From an uncultured Erysipelotrichaceae bacterium (GTDB lineage: Bacteria > Bacillota_I > Bacilli_A > RFN20 > CAG-826): a stretch of 64,000 nt of DNA. A program made the translations under genes and the position numbers. How positions within the stretch are numbered: the first letter of the stretch is position 1; every line of letters begins with the position of its first letter. The DNA lies in the NCBI GenBank assembly GCA_902802355.1, contig CADCLU010000001.1, forward strand, positions 69,533 through 133,532. The letters run 5' to 3'. The notes beneath the pieces are model-generated. The model did no database searches. It was not told the origin of the DNA and saw only the letters and a list, made by a program, of their open reading frames with translations. Shown piece by piece: positions 8,066-17,324 of the stretch.

Positions 8066-9013
8066 TTAACGGTTCTTCTTCTCGTAAGAAGGAACGTAGT
8101 AGGCTCTCCCATCGAGAGCGAATATCTTCTCAGTGAACGACTCTAGGTCGGCGTTTTCGACTGCCTTGTCGACGATGTTCATCTTCGCGTCGAAGTCATC
8201 GATCATGGCAAGCGCAAGAGCCTCACGGGTAAGAGGAGGAATTGGTGAGCCAAACTCTGGCTTAGAGTGGTGAGAGGCGATCATATGCTCAAGAAGGGTG
8301 AGCTTCTCCCCTTCGATGCCAAGTTCTTTGGCGGCCATTCTGATTTCAGCGACCATGATGCTGATGTGGCCGACGAGGTTGCCTTCGACAGTGTATTTCG
8401 TGGCGATTGGGCCAGAGAGTTCGATGGTCTTGCCAAGGTCATGGATGAGAGCCCCTCCGACGACCCAATCTCTATTGAGTTTTGGATAGAGTTTGCAGAC
8501 CTGCTCCGCCATATCGGCCATGCAGATGCTGTGGTAAAGGAGGCCGCTAGCGAAATTGTGGTGATTCCTGACCGCGGCTGGGTGAACGACGTATTTGTCG
8601 TGGAACTTGTTAACGAGATATTTGACGATCTTCTGAAGTTCCTTGTCCTCAAGAGAATCCATATAGGCATTGAGCTTCTTCTCAAGCTCTTCCCTTGGGA
8701 CTGGAGCCTGTGGGACGAACTTCGTCACATCGACGTCCGACACGGATACCTGAGCGCCGGAAATGATCTTGAATTGAAGCGAGCCTTTGTACTTAAGGAC
8801 CTCACCTTCAACAGCGACGATGTTGCCTTCTTTGAAGACCTCTAAATCTCCGTCGAAGACATCCCATTTCTTTCCAAGGATGGATCCGCTTGAATCCTGA
8901 AGGGTGACGTTAAGATAGCTTCTCCCTTGGGTGGTCACGCATTTGTCGACCTGCGTGACAAGCAATTGGTTGAAGACGTGCTGACCGTCTTCGAAGTCTT
9001 TGATCATTTCCAT
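8066..9013 (-). CDS. yhaM: YhaM-type 3'-5' exoribonuclease (OB fold + HD domain)
   Basis: 315 aa, the same length as Bacillus YhaM (314 aa). The N-terminal third carries an OB-fold pattern (YLNVTLQDSSGSILGKKWDV). The C-terminal part is a metal-dependent HD phosphohydrolase: an N-H-H-N-F-A-S-G-L-L-Y-H-S-I block, VGGALIHDLGKTIEL with the HD pair, and IASHHSKPEFGSP. YhaM trims RNA and DNA 3' ends. It is immediately downstream of recX (no gap) at the end of the 12.4-8.1 kb minus-strand operon. Confidence 0.92.
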   Translation of the reverse strand: MEMIKDFEDGQHVFNQLLVTQVDKCVTTQGRSYLNVTLQDSSGSILGKKWDVFDGDLEVFKEGNIVAVEGEVLKYKGSLQFKIISGAQVSVSDVDVTKFVPQAPVPREELEKKLNAYMDSLEDKELQKIVKYLVNKFHDKYVVHPAAVRNHHNFASGLLYHSICMADMAEQVCKLYPKLNRDWVVGGALIHDLGKTIELSGPIATKYTVEGNLVGHISIMVAEIRMAAKELGIEGEKLTLLEHMIASHHSKPEFGSPIPPLTREALALAMIDDFDAKMNIVDKAVENADLESFTEKIFALDGRAYYVPSYEKKNR

Positions 9014-9808
9014 TTATAGTACCTCCTCTAGGTATTGGTTTATGCTTTCAATCTCGTAGCCTCTTCTTGCTAAGGCCATGAACATATGTTCTCTAAGATC
9101 TCTTCCCTCGTATTTGCGTTTATAGCCTTTTAAGAGGGTTTCGCCGGTGATTTTTAGATTTTTGGATTCGTTTTTGCTGCTCTTTTTGTAACTCGAGACC
9201 GCTTTCGAAGAGATATCGTATGAGAAGCCTCTTCTCTGTAACGCCTCTATGGCTTTGGCGATCTTGGCGTTATACGGATACTTGTCGTATTTCCTCTCGA
9301 TCTGGGAGGCAGCAGCCTTGGCGTGTTCAAGCTCATGGGTGAACTTAAGTTTGTTCACGATCTCTGGAGCGATCACTTTCTTATGGAGGAGATCGTCTTT
9401 GATTCTTTCCTCTCCATAAAGGAGATTCTCCTTCTCCTCTTTGTATTCTCTTGCGAGTTCTTTGTCATCAAGGAGACCTGCTTTCTTGAGGCGGGTGATG
9501 ATGTTAGCGACGCTTTGTTCCTCTTTCTGCTTAGCCTTGAGCTTCATGATGATCTCAAAGGTGCTGTAGCAACCTTTGATGGCCAAGGATAAGCCGTATT
9601 GATAGAGGCTATCCTGTTTGATTTTGAATATGAGTTCCTGATATTCCTTGGAAGTGAGTTCCTTGCCAACGTAGAGATAGTAGTCGCTATAGATGTCCTG
9701 GCTGATCTCAACCTTATCCGCGCCGAAAGAGACGACCACCTTCTTCTTTTTCGGGGAGAAGGAGATCTTAGTTATCGTCTTACCAGTTCTTTTTGATGGC
9801 GCGCTCAT
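9014..9808 (-). CDS. recX: RecX, modulator of RecA
   Basis: 264 aa, equal to Bacillus RecX (264 aa). It is rich in Lys/Glu and helical, with the repeated three-helix pattern of the family: a YGLSLAIKGCYSTFEIIMKL block, then NIITRLKKAGLLDDKELARE, and later QRRGFSYDISSKAVSSYKK. RecX binds RecA filaments and controls recombination. The start at 9808 overlaps the end of the glycosyltransferase gene by 29 bp. An AAAGGA-like ribosome-binding site lies about 12 nt upstream. Confidence 0.85.
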   Translation of the reverse strand: MSAPSKRTGKTITKISFSPKKKKVVVSFGADKVEISQDIYSDYYLYVGKELTSKEYQELIFKIKQDSLYQYGLSLAIKGCYSTFEIIMKLKAKQKEEQSVANIITRLKKAGLLDDKELAREYKEEKENLLYGEERIKDDLLHKKVIAPEIVNKLKFTHELEHAKAAASQIERKYDKYPYNAKIAKAIEALQRRGFSYDISSKAVSSYKKSSKNESKNLKITGETLLKGYKRKYEGRDLREHMFMALARRGYEIESINQYLEEVL

Positions 9809-10955
9809 AAACGTGCAAGATCCTTTCGTAGAAAGATTCCATGGAGTATGGCTCTAAGCCTTCGATGGCTTTCTTGATGACTTCGTCCTTCTTCTCTTTT
9901 GGAAGGACGGAGACCATTTCAAGTTTCTTGGCCATATCGTCTTCGTCAACGAAGAAGAAGCCATTCTCGTTATCGACGATGGTGTCTTTCAAAGTGTCGT
10001 CGTAGCGGCAAAGGAGGACGACTCCCGAGGCCATCGCTTCCATGAAGGTGAGACCTTGGGTCTCAGTGATTGAAGCGGATACGAAGACATCACCGAGGTG
10101 ATAGTAGAGAGGAACGGTGTCTGGAGAGACAGGTCCGACGAAACGGACATTCTCAGAGATGCCGAGTTTGGTGGCAAGAGCCTTAAGAGGCTCTAGAGCA
10201 GGTCCTCCCCCTACTATTACTAATAGAGTCTTTCTCTTCGGTTTTTTGTATAAATATTCGGCGTAGCCTTTGATACAGATATCAATCGACTTCTCTTTGG
10301 CGACACGGCCGATGGAAAGAACGACATAAGTGTCATCGCTGATGCCTAGGTCTTCTTTGAGTTCCTTAAGTCTTTCCTGGTCGACGTTCTCTTTCTTGAA
10401 CGCGTCGAAATCAATACCAGTTGGAATGACGTTGATGTAGGAATCGACGTTGATGAAACGCATGTATTCCTTGATCTTCTGGCTTGGGGTGATGAACTCA
10501 TCCGCTTCCTTGGATTTATGACGGACATACTTTCTGACGATGTTCTTGATGACGCGGTCAAAGACCTTACCAGAGACGTAATGGGTGTAGTCCTCATACG
10601 AAGTATGATAGGTATAGACCGTTGGGGCGCTTAGGTTGGTCGCAGCAATGAAACCAAACTGACCGATACCCGCATCCGTCTGGATGTGGATGACATCAGG
10701 CTTGAATTCGCGAAGGATCTTCATGGCTTTGCTGTTATAGAAGCCCGCCATACGGTAGTCATAAAGGAACTTAAGCTCAATTCCCTGAATACGGACGATG
10801 TCCCCTTCTTCGATGAGCTCACTGCTATATGGGTTCGTGGTGAAAACTTTGACCTTGTGGCCATGGGAGACGAAAGCACGGTAAAGGTTACGGGTGCTTG
10901 TGGCGACGCCGTTGATCTCTGGTGGGTAAGTGTCACTGAAGATAGCTACTCTCAT
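9780..10955 (-). CDS. Glycosyltransferase family 4, probable glycolipid (monoglucosyldiacylglycerol) synthase
   Basis: 391 aa GT-B enzyme. The N-terminus (MRVAIFSDTYPPEINGVATS) and the ETQGLTFMEAMASG E-x7-E motif in the C-terminal half match the GT4 family. The N-terminus especially recalls the 1,2-diacylglycerol 3-glucosyltransferases (alMGS) of Acholeplasma and related Firmicutes. The upstream neighbour (2 bp away) is a multi-pass flippase-like protein, which suits a role in making glucolipids or lipoteichoic acid anchors. The exact acceptor is inferred from family resemblance and cannot be proved here. Confidence 0.8.
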   Translation of the reverse strand: MRVAIFSDTYPPEINGVATSTRNLYRAFVSHGHKVKVFTTNPYSSELIEEGDIVRIQGIELKFLYDYRMAGFYNSKAMKILREFKPDVIHIQTDAGIGQFGFIAATNLSAPTVYTYHTSYEDYTHYVSGKVFDRVIKNIVRKYVRHKSKEADEFITPSQKIKEYMRFINVDSYINVIPTGIDFDAFKKENVDQERLKELKEDLGISDDTYVVLSIGRVAKEKSIDICIKGYAEYLYKKPKRKTLLVIVGGGPALEPLKALATKLGISENVRFVGPVSPDTVPLYYHLGDVFVSASITETQGLTFMEAMASGVVLLCRYDDTLKDTIVDNENGFFFVDEDDMAKKLEMVSVLPKEKKDEVIKKAIEGLEPYSMESFYERILHVYERAIKKNW

Positions 10956-10957
10956 CG

Positions 10958-12418
10958 TTAATCCTCATCTGATGGCAAAGGCACTGCCTTTTTGCTCTTC
11001 TTCTTTGAAGAGTCTTTGTATAGCTCATATGGTCCGATATAGTCGTCACCGGTTACAAGGCCATAGTCGTTAAGCGAATTGGCGTTCATCGTCTTCCTGA
11101 TGTTCTTTCTGCTTAGCTGCCTTGTCTCATATAGCGTTTCACTAGAAAGCTTTCGCTTGTCGTAGGTCTGCAGCTGGAGATCGACGAATGTCTGGCGTGA
11201 TGCGTACGGCACTTGCTCGCCCTGGCCTCTTGAATGATAGAAAGCGGCAACGATACCGGAAGCGATAAGGACGAAGTAGAAGGTCGCGATACGCCAAAGG
11301 ATTTGGGTGGACATAACGTTCGCAGAAGGAGTTCTGATGATCGATAATCCAGTCTCCGTAACGGCGTATGTCTCAACGAAGAAACCGTTGAACATAGAGT
11401 TGTAAACGATCTCCGAAATGCCTGCTGCACCAGGAAGTGGAACAAGGCCTGAAACCATCTGGTGGAAAGCGCTTCTGAAGCAAGCGTCGTTAAGACGATC
11501 GAATCTGAATCCTTCATTCGCGCCATAGGCGTTAAGCGCTAAGCCGGAGAAGTATGGGATTGAGAATCTGATAGCGAGGATGCAAAGGAAGAGGAAAACG
11601 ATGAGGATGGTGACAGGGATGTTGGCCTGTAAACGCCTAAGCTCAATCTTGAAGTTTTCGACCTGAATTCTTAAATTCTCACGGGTTTTGTCAGGTTTTT
11701 TGAGAATTTTGATCTTCGCTAAGAAGCCAATGCCGTAGTGCATGATGAAGTTATGGAACTTGTGGGAATAGCTCATTAAGAAGAGCAAAAGAATGACGGC
11801 GACGTTAACCGCGAAGCCAAGGATGATTAGAGGAAGCATCGTGATGGTGCCATCCCATCCGAAGAGGGAGAAGTTCTCGATCTTGAAGGATTTGATGGAC
11901 CAGATATCGTTCCACTCAAAGATAAGGGCGAAGACGTCGAAGATGATGAGGGCGGTTTGGTAAAGAATGAACCACATGACCATGATGGATGCGGCGTTCG
12001 AGACTTCGATGCCCTGCTTCTTCATCGTGTAGACCTGCATGACCTGACCACCGCTCGCGCCAGGAGTGACGTTGTTATAGAAGGCGCCGATCATCGCATT
12101 GGCTAAGCCTTGGTGGAAGTAGTACTTCCTCGTGTAGAGACGGCAGAAGACAAGAATGATGAGAGCCTCAATGCAGTAGGAAAGGAACATGAGGCCAGCA
12201 ATAACCGCAAGCCAAAGAGGATCACCATTTGCGAGAGCGTTTCCGATGATGCCGAAACCTTTCTGGATGTCGCCTTCGCCTGCGGAGTAAAGCGAAAGAA
12301 CCAAAGAAAGGATGGTCAAGAAAGTGACGAGGAGAAGACTGAAAACAGCCGTCTTTTTACTCGACTTCGGTTTTTCTTTTTTGGGAGCTTCGAATATGAA
12401 CTGCTCTTTTTTCGCCAT
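10958..12418 (-). CDS. Lysylphosphatidylglycerol-synthase-like / UPF0104 (YbhN) membrane protein
   Basis: 486 aa integral membrane protein with about 8 hydrophobic segments. Family-typical pieces are visible: a QGLANAMIGAFYNNVTPGAS segment with GGQVMQVYTM (residues ~100-130), and a later VSGLVPLPGAAGISEIVYNS stretch with the conserved PxPGGxG-like motif. Such proteins share the flippase fold of the MprF N-terminus and often accompany glycolipid synthases. The C-terminal ~90 residues are hydrophilic and basic. The ATG has no Shine-Dalgarno sequence; a hairpin occupies the 5' flank (12430-12453). Confidence 0.8.
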   Translation of the reverse strand: MAKKEQFIFEAPKKEKPKSSKKTAVFSLLLVTFLTILSLVLSLYSAGEGDIQKGFGIIGNALANGDPLWLAVIAGLMFLSYCIEALIILVFCRLYTRKYYFHQGLANAMIGAFYNNVTPGASGGQVMQVYTMKKQGIEVSNAASIMVMWFILYQTALIIFDVFALIFEWNDIWSIKSFKIENFSLFGWDGTITMLPLIILGFAVNVAVILLLFLMSYSHKFHNFIMHYGIGFLAKIKILKKPDKTRENLRIQVENFKIELRRLQANIPVTILIVFLFLCILAIRFSIPYFSGLALNAYGANEGFRFDRLNDACFRSAFHQMVSGLVPLPGAAGISEIVYNSMFNGFFVETYAVTETGLSIIRTPSANVMSTQILWRIATFYFVLIASGIVAAFYHSRGQGEQVPYASRQTFVDLQLQTYDKRKLSSETLYETRQLSRKNIRKTMNANSLNDYGLVTGDDYIGPYELYKDSSKKKSKKAVPLPSDED

Positions 12419-12429
12419 AGATAAAAACG

Positions 12430-12465
12430 TTTAGTCTCAAAATCGAGACTAAAAGAATTCTAGCA
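12430..12465 (-). promoter_or_regulatory. Hairpin plus extended -10 promoter before the flippase/glycosyltransferase operon
   Basis: On the minus strand TGCTAGAAT (12457-12465) is an extended -10 box. It is followed by 9-bp inverted repeats TTTAGTCTC / GAGACTAAA (12430-12438 and 12445-12453) with a 6-nt loop and then CGTTTTTAT. The hairpin could be the terminator of the upstream SNF2 gene, a 5' mRNA structure, or an operator; the sequence alone does not decide. Confidence 0.45.
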
Positions 12466-12502
12466 CGAGTATCGCGTTAGATACACCTACGCGTGTATGA
12501 GC

Positions 12503-15500
12503 CTAGCTGAGAAGGAACTTAATATCTTCGATATTGAGCCTAGAAATGGCTTCGTCTCCGCTTTTGATTACTTGATTATAAAGCTCACGCTTGTTTTCTT
12601 GAAGTTGAACGACCTTCTCTTCAATCGAATTGTGGCAAATCAGTTTCACAACGGAAACTGGTCTCTTCTGTCCGATACGGTAAGCGCGGTCTGTGGCCTG
12701 CTCTTCCGCAGCGACATTCCACCATGGGTCAAGATGGAGAACGATGTCCGCTCCATGAAGGTTAAGACCGGTGCCTCCAGCCTTAAGTGAAACGAGCATG
12801 ACATTGACGTCGTTCTTGGTGTTGAAAGACTCGGCCATGCTAAGTCGATCATCGGCTTCTACGCCGCCATAAATGTAGTAGGATTTCGTTCCTGCTTCTT
12901 TTAAAAGAAGGGAGAGGTGATCGAGGACCTTCGTGAAAGAAGAGAAGACAAGGACTTTGTGCCCTGCTTCTAAGGCCACGCTGATATAGGAGAGTGCATA
13001 CATCATCTTGGCGGATTCTTCGCTGAAACCATCAAGGAACGCGGATGGGTCAACGCAGACTTCACGGAGTCTAGTGAGTAATGGCAAAACGGAGAAGAGG
13101 CCTTTCTCGGAATACTTGTCTCCCTTGGTCGGGTCTTCCCTCTTCTGCTTTATCTTGTTTCTCGTGTCGATGAGGATGGCGTCGTAGTATCTTCTCGCCT
13201 CATCATTCATCGTGATGGTGATGATCTCGGTTGTCTTCTTCGGGAGGTCTTTAAGAACTTCCGCTTTGGTTCTTCTGAGGAGGAACGGGGTGATCTTCTT
13301 CGATAAGGAGGCTCTGGCTTTAACCTGATCACCGGCAAGAATGTATCTTGTCTTGAAGATATTGAAAGAATCGAGGTATCCAGGCATCAAAAAGTCAAAT
13401 ATCGCCCACAAATCAGCCATGGAATTCTCAATTGGCGTACCTGTGAGAGCAAATCTTGATGATGCGTTTAAAGCGCGCACTGCCTTAGATTTAAGTGCAG
13501 CGCCGTTCTTGATGTACTGAGCCTCATCGACGATAAGAATCTCGAACTGTTTGTTCTTATAAAGAGCTTCATCGTTTCTGAGCGAGTCATATGAGGTGAT
13601 GAAGAAGGATTTCTTGTTGTTCTTGATCTTGGCGATAGCCTTGATTCTCTCGTCTTTCGTTCCATCGATGACTGAAGCTTCAAGCTCTGGCGCCCAGCGT
13701 TTGAATTCGCCCAGCCAGTTATAGATGACGCTCTTTGGGGCGATGATGAGAGATGGCTTTTCTTCTTTAAGTCCTTCTAAGAAGGAAATGACCTCGAGAG
13801 TCTTTCCTAAGCCCATATCATCGGCAAGGATTCCGCCTAAGCGATATTTATGGAGAACGGAGAGCCATTTGATGCCGGCTTCTTGGTAAGGTCTCACAAC
13901 GCGTTTGACTTCTTTGGTTAGAGAAATCTCCGCCTCCTTGAAGTTAGAAATATCATCGACGATCTGACCGACGAATTCATTGAACTCGATCTTGGTTCCT
14001 TCTTCCTCAAGAGCGAGTAATTTGAAGGCTTCGTAGATTGGCTGTTCCTCCACTTCCATCTTGTTGTCCATCTTCACGGACTCTTTGATTTCGGAGGCGG
14101 TGCTTAAATCTTCATCCTTCAAAAGGATGTAGTCACCACGGAGGAGAACGTATTTCTTCTTCTTTTTGTATGAGTCGAGAATCTTTGAGATCTCTTCTGC
14201 GCTGAATTGTTTGGATTTGATGGAAACGGAAAGCCAATTGATGTTGTTCCTGATGCTCACGGAGAAAGAATCAGGTCTTCTGACCTTGGCGTTCTGGAGT
14301 TTTTCTGAAAGAAGGACATCGGCGATACTCTTCAACTTGGTTAGATCCTGCTGAAGGAACTTAAGGATCTTGTCCTGGTCTTTGAGAGCGCCGTTCTCAA
14401 GGCCTCCAACATTCTCGAGCTCTTTATCGAACGCGCTTAATGTGGCCTTGTAGTAATAATTGTCATCAAACTCATCCCTGTCTTTGATTTCGCCAAAGAG
14501 GCTATAGATGGTTCTAAAGGTGATATGACCTTCTTCATTCATGTCGAGATAGAGGGCGATACGGAGTCTGTTCTCTTCTTTCGGCATAGTTCCGTTGAGA
14601 GAGTATTCCAAAGGAATCTTCTCGAAGATGATGTCTTTGATAGCGGAAAGATCGACGTCTTTATGTTCTAAGAAGAACGCGTACACCTTGCCCATCGTCT
14701 CGTTCGCAAATTTGTAGACCTCGATGAGACCTGCTCCTTTGTCAAGGAGAATGATGTACTCGGAATTGACGAAGCTTCTGAACATCTCAACCGTTCTAAG
14801 AGGCGGCTGGAACTCAAGTTCTTCGGTAGGGAGGACTTTGTATCCGGCTTGATGCATCTCAGAGTCGACATAGAACTGATCGTTTCCGAAGTGGACGTAT
14901 TTGCCATGAACGATATTCAAAAGCTTGGCGACCTGGCTGATGCTAAGAGTCACTGGGGTGCTGGTGTTATATTCCTGTCTGCGGTTACAGACATTCACGA
15001 AGAACTTAAGGATCTCAAGACTCGTCTCATCAAAGACTTCAGGAGATGGCATGAGGGAATATCTTCTGAACTTATAGACCTCACCGTTAACGAAGCAGCT
15101 GATGAAGGTCTTAAGGTTCTCTATCTTGATGGATTTGTCATCCTCATCGTTGAGAACGATCTCAGCGGTGAACTTATTCTCATCGATGATCTGTCTGAAG
15201 GTCAAAGCGACCTCAATCTTGCCGAGCGGAGTGTACTTCTCTTCTTCCTCTTCTTTGGCTTTTTTCTTCTCATCAACCTTGATAAAAGCCAAAAAATCCT
15301 TGCGAATCCTTGCTCTTTTTTCAATTTGTGAGGAAGAAAGAGGGAGTATTGGCTTAATCAAATTAGCGATTGGCTTATAGATTTCGGTTAGCTCACTCAT
15401 CGAGGCTTTCATCTCTTTTTCGTAGAGATAGACATAGAGGGCTTTCTGCTCGGCAAGGAGACCGACGAAAGAAGAATTCCTGTCGATGTGCTCCACCGCT

Positions 15501-15721
15501 TTACCATCGCCTGCGACTTCGAGATAGATGTAACGGGATTCGTTTGGTGTTGAGTCTTTGGAGTAGGCTTCGTAGACAATCGCTTCGTTGTCTTTGTCGT
15601 AGGATAGGGCGATTCCAAAAGCGCCCTTCTCAAGGAGAGCAAGCGTCTCCATAACAAGAGGGTTCTTTTTGTATTCAGCGACTAGCGCTTTCCCTATTTG
15701 CCCGGCCTTAGTGAGAAACAT
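12503..15721 (-). CDS. SNF2-family DEAD/DEAH-like ATPase
   Basis: 1072 aa. The C-terminal ~470 residues form a Swi2/Snf2 motor: VVRPYQEAGIKWLSVLHKYR, Walker A in LADDMGLGKTLEV (~residue 637), motif II ILIVDEAQYIKN (~733, DEAQ instead of DEAH), LTGTPIENSMADLWAIF, and motif VI QATDRAYRIGQKRPV (~1010). The N-terminal ~600 residues carry no motif I recognise. Bacterial SNF2 proteins remodel protein-DNA or RNA polymerase complexes. It overlaps the upstream SWIM-protein gene by 14 bp; in many bacteria the SWIM finger is fused to the same polypeptide. Confidence 0.92.
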   Translation of the reverse strand: MFLTKAGQIGKALVAEYKKNPLVMETLALLEKGAFGIALSYDKDNEAIVYEAYSKDSTPNESRYIYLEVAGDGKAVEHIDRNSSFVGLLAEQKALYVYLYEKEMKASMSELTEIYKPIANLIKPILPLSSSQIEKRARIRKDFLAFIKVDEKKKAKEEEEEKYTPLGKIEVALTFRQIIDENKFTAEIVLNDEDDKSIKIENLKTFISCFVNGEVYKFRRYSLMPSPEVFDETSLEILKFFVNVCNRRQEYNTSTPVTLSISQVAKLLNIVHGKYVHFGNDQFYVDSEMHQAGYKVLPTEELEFQPPLRTVEMFRSFVNSEYIILLDKGAGLIEVYKFANETMGKVYAFFLEHKDVDLSAIKDIIFEKIPLEYSLNGTMPKEENRLRIALYLDMNEEGHITFRTIYSLFGEIKDRDEFDDNYYYKATLSAFDKELENVGGLENGALKDQDKILKFLQQDLTKLKSIADVLLSEKLQNAKVRRPDSFSVSIRNNINWLSVSIKSKQFSAEEISKILDSYKKKKKYVLLRGDYILLKDEDLSTASEIKESVKMDNKMEVEEQPIYEAFKLLALEEEGTKIEFNEFVGQIVDDISNFKEAEISLTKEVKRVVRPYQEAGIKWLSVLHKYRLGGILADDMGLGKTLEVISFLEGLKEEKPSLIIAPKSVIYNWLGEFKRWAPELEASVIDGTKDERIKAIAKIKNNKKSFFITSYDSLRNDEALYKNKQFEILIVDEAQYIKNGAALKSKAVRALNASSRFALTGTPIENSMADLWAIFDFLMPGYLDSFNIFKTRYILAGDQVKARASLSKKITPFLLRRTKAEVLKDLPKKTTEIITITMNDEARRYYDAILIDTRNKIKQKREDPTKGDKYSEKGLFSVLPLLTRLREVCVDPSAFLDGFSEESAKMMYALSYISVALEAGHKVLVFSSFTKVLDHLSLLLKEAGTKSYYIYGGVEADDRLSMAESFNTKNDVNVMLVSLKAGGTGLNLHGADIVLHLDPWWNVAAEEQATDRAYRIGQKRPVSVVKLICHNSIEEKVVQLQENKRELYNQVIKSGDEAISRLNIEDIKFLLS

Positions 15722-17207
15722 GTGTCACCTCGTATGGGTAAATACCCGCTTTAGAAAGCATATTGTTACGGCCTGCGATTGAGAGCCAGATAGAACGGTA
15801 TTCGTTATTTGAAGAAATGCTCTTTAGGATGAGAGGCTCAAACATAGCCGTATCCAAAGAGAAGTCGTGAGAGTAATCGAGATAGAGAAGGCCATAGAAG
15901 AGGTCATCCATCATTTCCCTGTTCTTGGCTTTTGGGTCTGAGAGTTTCTTTTTGATGAGATTGATGACTTTGTCTTTGGTTTCCTCATCGATATCCTCAC
16001 GGCAAAGATAGACTTCCTTACAGGAAAGCTTCTTGATCGAGAGAGAGCGCATATGCTCAGGGAAGAGAGAGCCATCGCGAAGAAGTACGGCATTGAGGAA
16101 TGATTTATTAGCCAAGGTTGGTGAGATTCTTGGAGCGAGTTCTTTGAATCTCTTGTCACTAAGGAACTTCCTTAAGCGAAGATAGGAATCGAAATCGCTG
16201 TCGAACTCATAGAAGGCATCAAGAAGGAAAGCCTCCGCTTCTTCTTCATGTCCCATCTTCACGAGATATTCATAAGTGGATTCAGGAATGTATTTCTGGT
16301 TGTGGTTCTTGTTGAGGAACTTCACAAGCCTCGTAATGGAGCCAAGGTCTTTGAGACTAAGCGCTGCCTCGAGAGCCTTCTTATAGAAAAGAGGATTCGA
16401 GGACAATGGGACGTTGTCGACAAGAGCGACGGCGAAAGGCGGGAAGATCGGAAGATCTCCTCCAGGGGTTTTGACCGCACTGCTATTGAGAAGAGAAACA
16501 GCAATATCCTTGTCTGTGTCATAGACCTTCATGAAACCGACTTGGGCAGCATATGAATACTTCTCTTCCATAAGGAAGGCATTGAAGACCTCACCTAGAG
16601 AATAGGCACTTAATCCATCTGCAGTCTTGAGGGTGTTTGCAATGAAGTCACATAGCTGTTCCTGGCTATAACGGAGGTTGTCGATGGCCTCAACGAAACA
16701 TCTATTCACTCCACCGCCTACATCGCCATAGTAGAAGGATTTGTAGCACGTGGATGCGTATAAGGATGTGGCTTTATCTAATTCCTGAGGCGTCAGTTTG
16801 GCCCTTAAAGCAATAAGCTCTTCTTTCGCTCTACGAAGACCATCAAGGGATTTCCTTTGATAAGCGGCCTCAATCGAATCGACGATTCTCTTATATGTTC
16901 CTTCTTCGATTCCCTTAACCTTCTTCTCAAGCTCTTTGGCTTCAGAATCGCTTAGGGCAAGGAGGACAGCGGCTTCGTGTTTGCAGTCGTGTGGATATGG
17001 GCAAGAGCATTCCATGCTTTCGACATTGCCATCGATTCCGAAAACGATGTGGACTTTGTACGCTTTGCCTTTCGAGCCTTCGACTGATGCGTGAACGTGA
17101 TTTTGCGTATTCAAAATGATGCGGACTTTGCCGTTCTTGAAGTAGTCTTTTCCCCTGGCGATTATCTCAGGAGCGAATTGTGTGAGTTTGTTTGAATACA
17201 GTTTCAC
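15708..17207 (-). CDS. SWIM zinc-finger protein, partner of the SNF2 ATPase
   Basis: 499 aa. A SWIM finger is visible near residues 64-77 as MECSCPYPHDCKHEAAVLL, fitting C-x-C-xn-C-x-H. The rest is helical, with no other recognised domain. The start is GTG at 17207, 8 nt after a TATAAG box (17216-17221) and without a Shine-Dalgarno sequence, so the mRNA is probably leaderless. The 14-bp overlap with the SNF2 gene implies coupled expression. The pair probably forms one complex acting on DNA or RNA (inference from fused homologues). Confidence 0.85.
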   Translation of the reverse strand: MKLYSNKLTQFAPEIIARGKDYFKNGKVRIILNTQNHVHASVEGSKGKAYKVHIVFGIDGNVESMECSCPYPHDCKHEAAVLLALSDSEAKELEKKVKGIEEGTYKRIVDSIEAAYQRKSLDGLRRAKEELIALRAKLTPQELDKATSLYASTCYKSFYYGDVGGGVNRCFVEAIDNLRYSQEQLCDFIANTLKTADGLSAYSLGEVFNAFLMEEKYSYAAQVGFMKVYDTDKDIAVSLLNSSAVKTPGGDLPIFPPFAVALVDNVPLSSNPLFYKKALEAALSLKDLGSITRLVKFLNKNHNQKYIPESTYEYLVKMGHEEEAEAFLLDAFYEFDSDFDSYLRLRKFLSDKRFKELAPRISPTLANKSFLNAVLLRDGSLFPEHMRSLSIKKLSCKEVYLCREDIDEETKDKVINLIKKKLSDPKAKNREMMDDLFYGLLYLDYSHDFSLDTAMFEPLILKSISSNNEYRSIWLSIAGRNNMLSKAGIYPYEVTHVSH

Positions 17208-17215
17208 GAGGATAT

Positions 17216-17221
17216 CTTATA
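17216..17221 (-). promoter_or_regulatory. -10 box for a leaderless SWIM/SNF2 transcript
   Basis: TATAAG on the minus strand, 8 nt before the GTG start at 17207. Transcription would begin at or next to the start codon. Confidence 0.4.
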
Positions 17222-17304
17222 CCCTCATCCGTTACTAGCAAAATCTTTTAAATCGTCGAAATTTGTTATTTTTGAACCTACTCTCGCTTTCAAAAACTCA
17301 AAAA

Positions 17305-17313
17305 TGCTATACT
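17305..17313 (+). promoter_or_regulatory. Extended -10 promoter of the thioesterase gene
   Basis: TGCTATACT, an extended -10 box, ends 11 nt before the ATG at 17325. The transcript would have only about four nucleotides of leader and no Shine-Dalgarno sequence. No convincing -35 box is seen. Confidence 0.45.
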
Positions 17314-17324
17314 GAACCTCGTTT

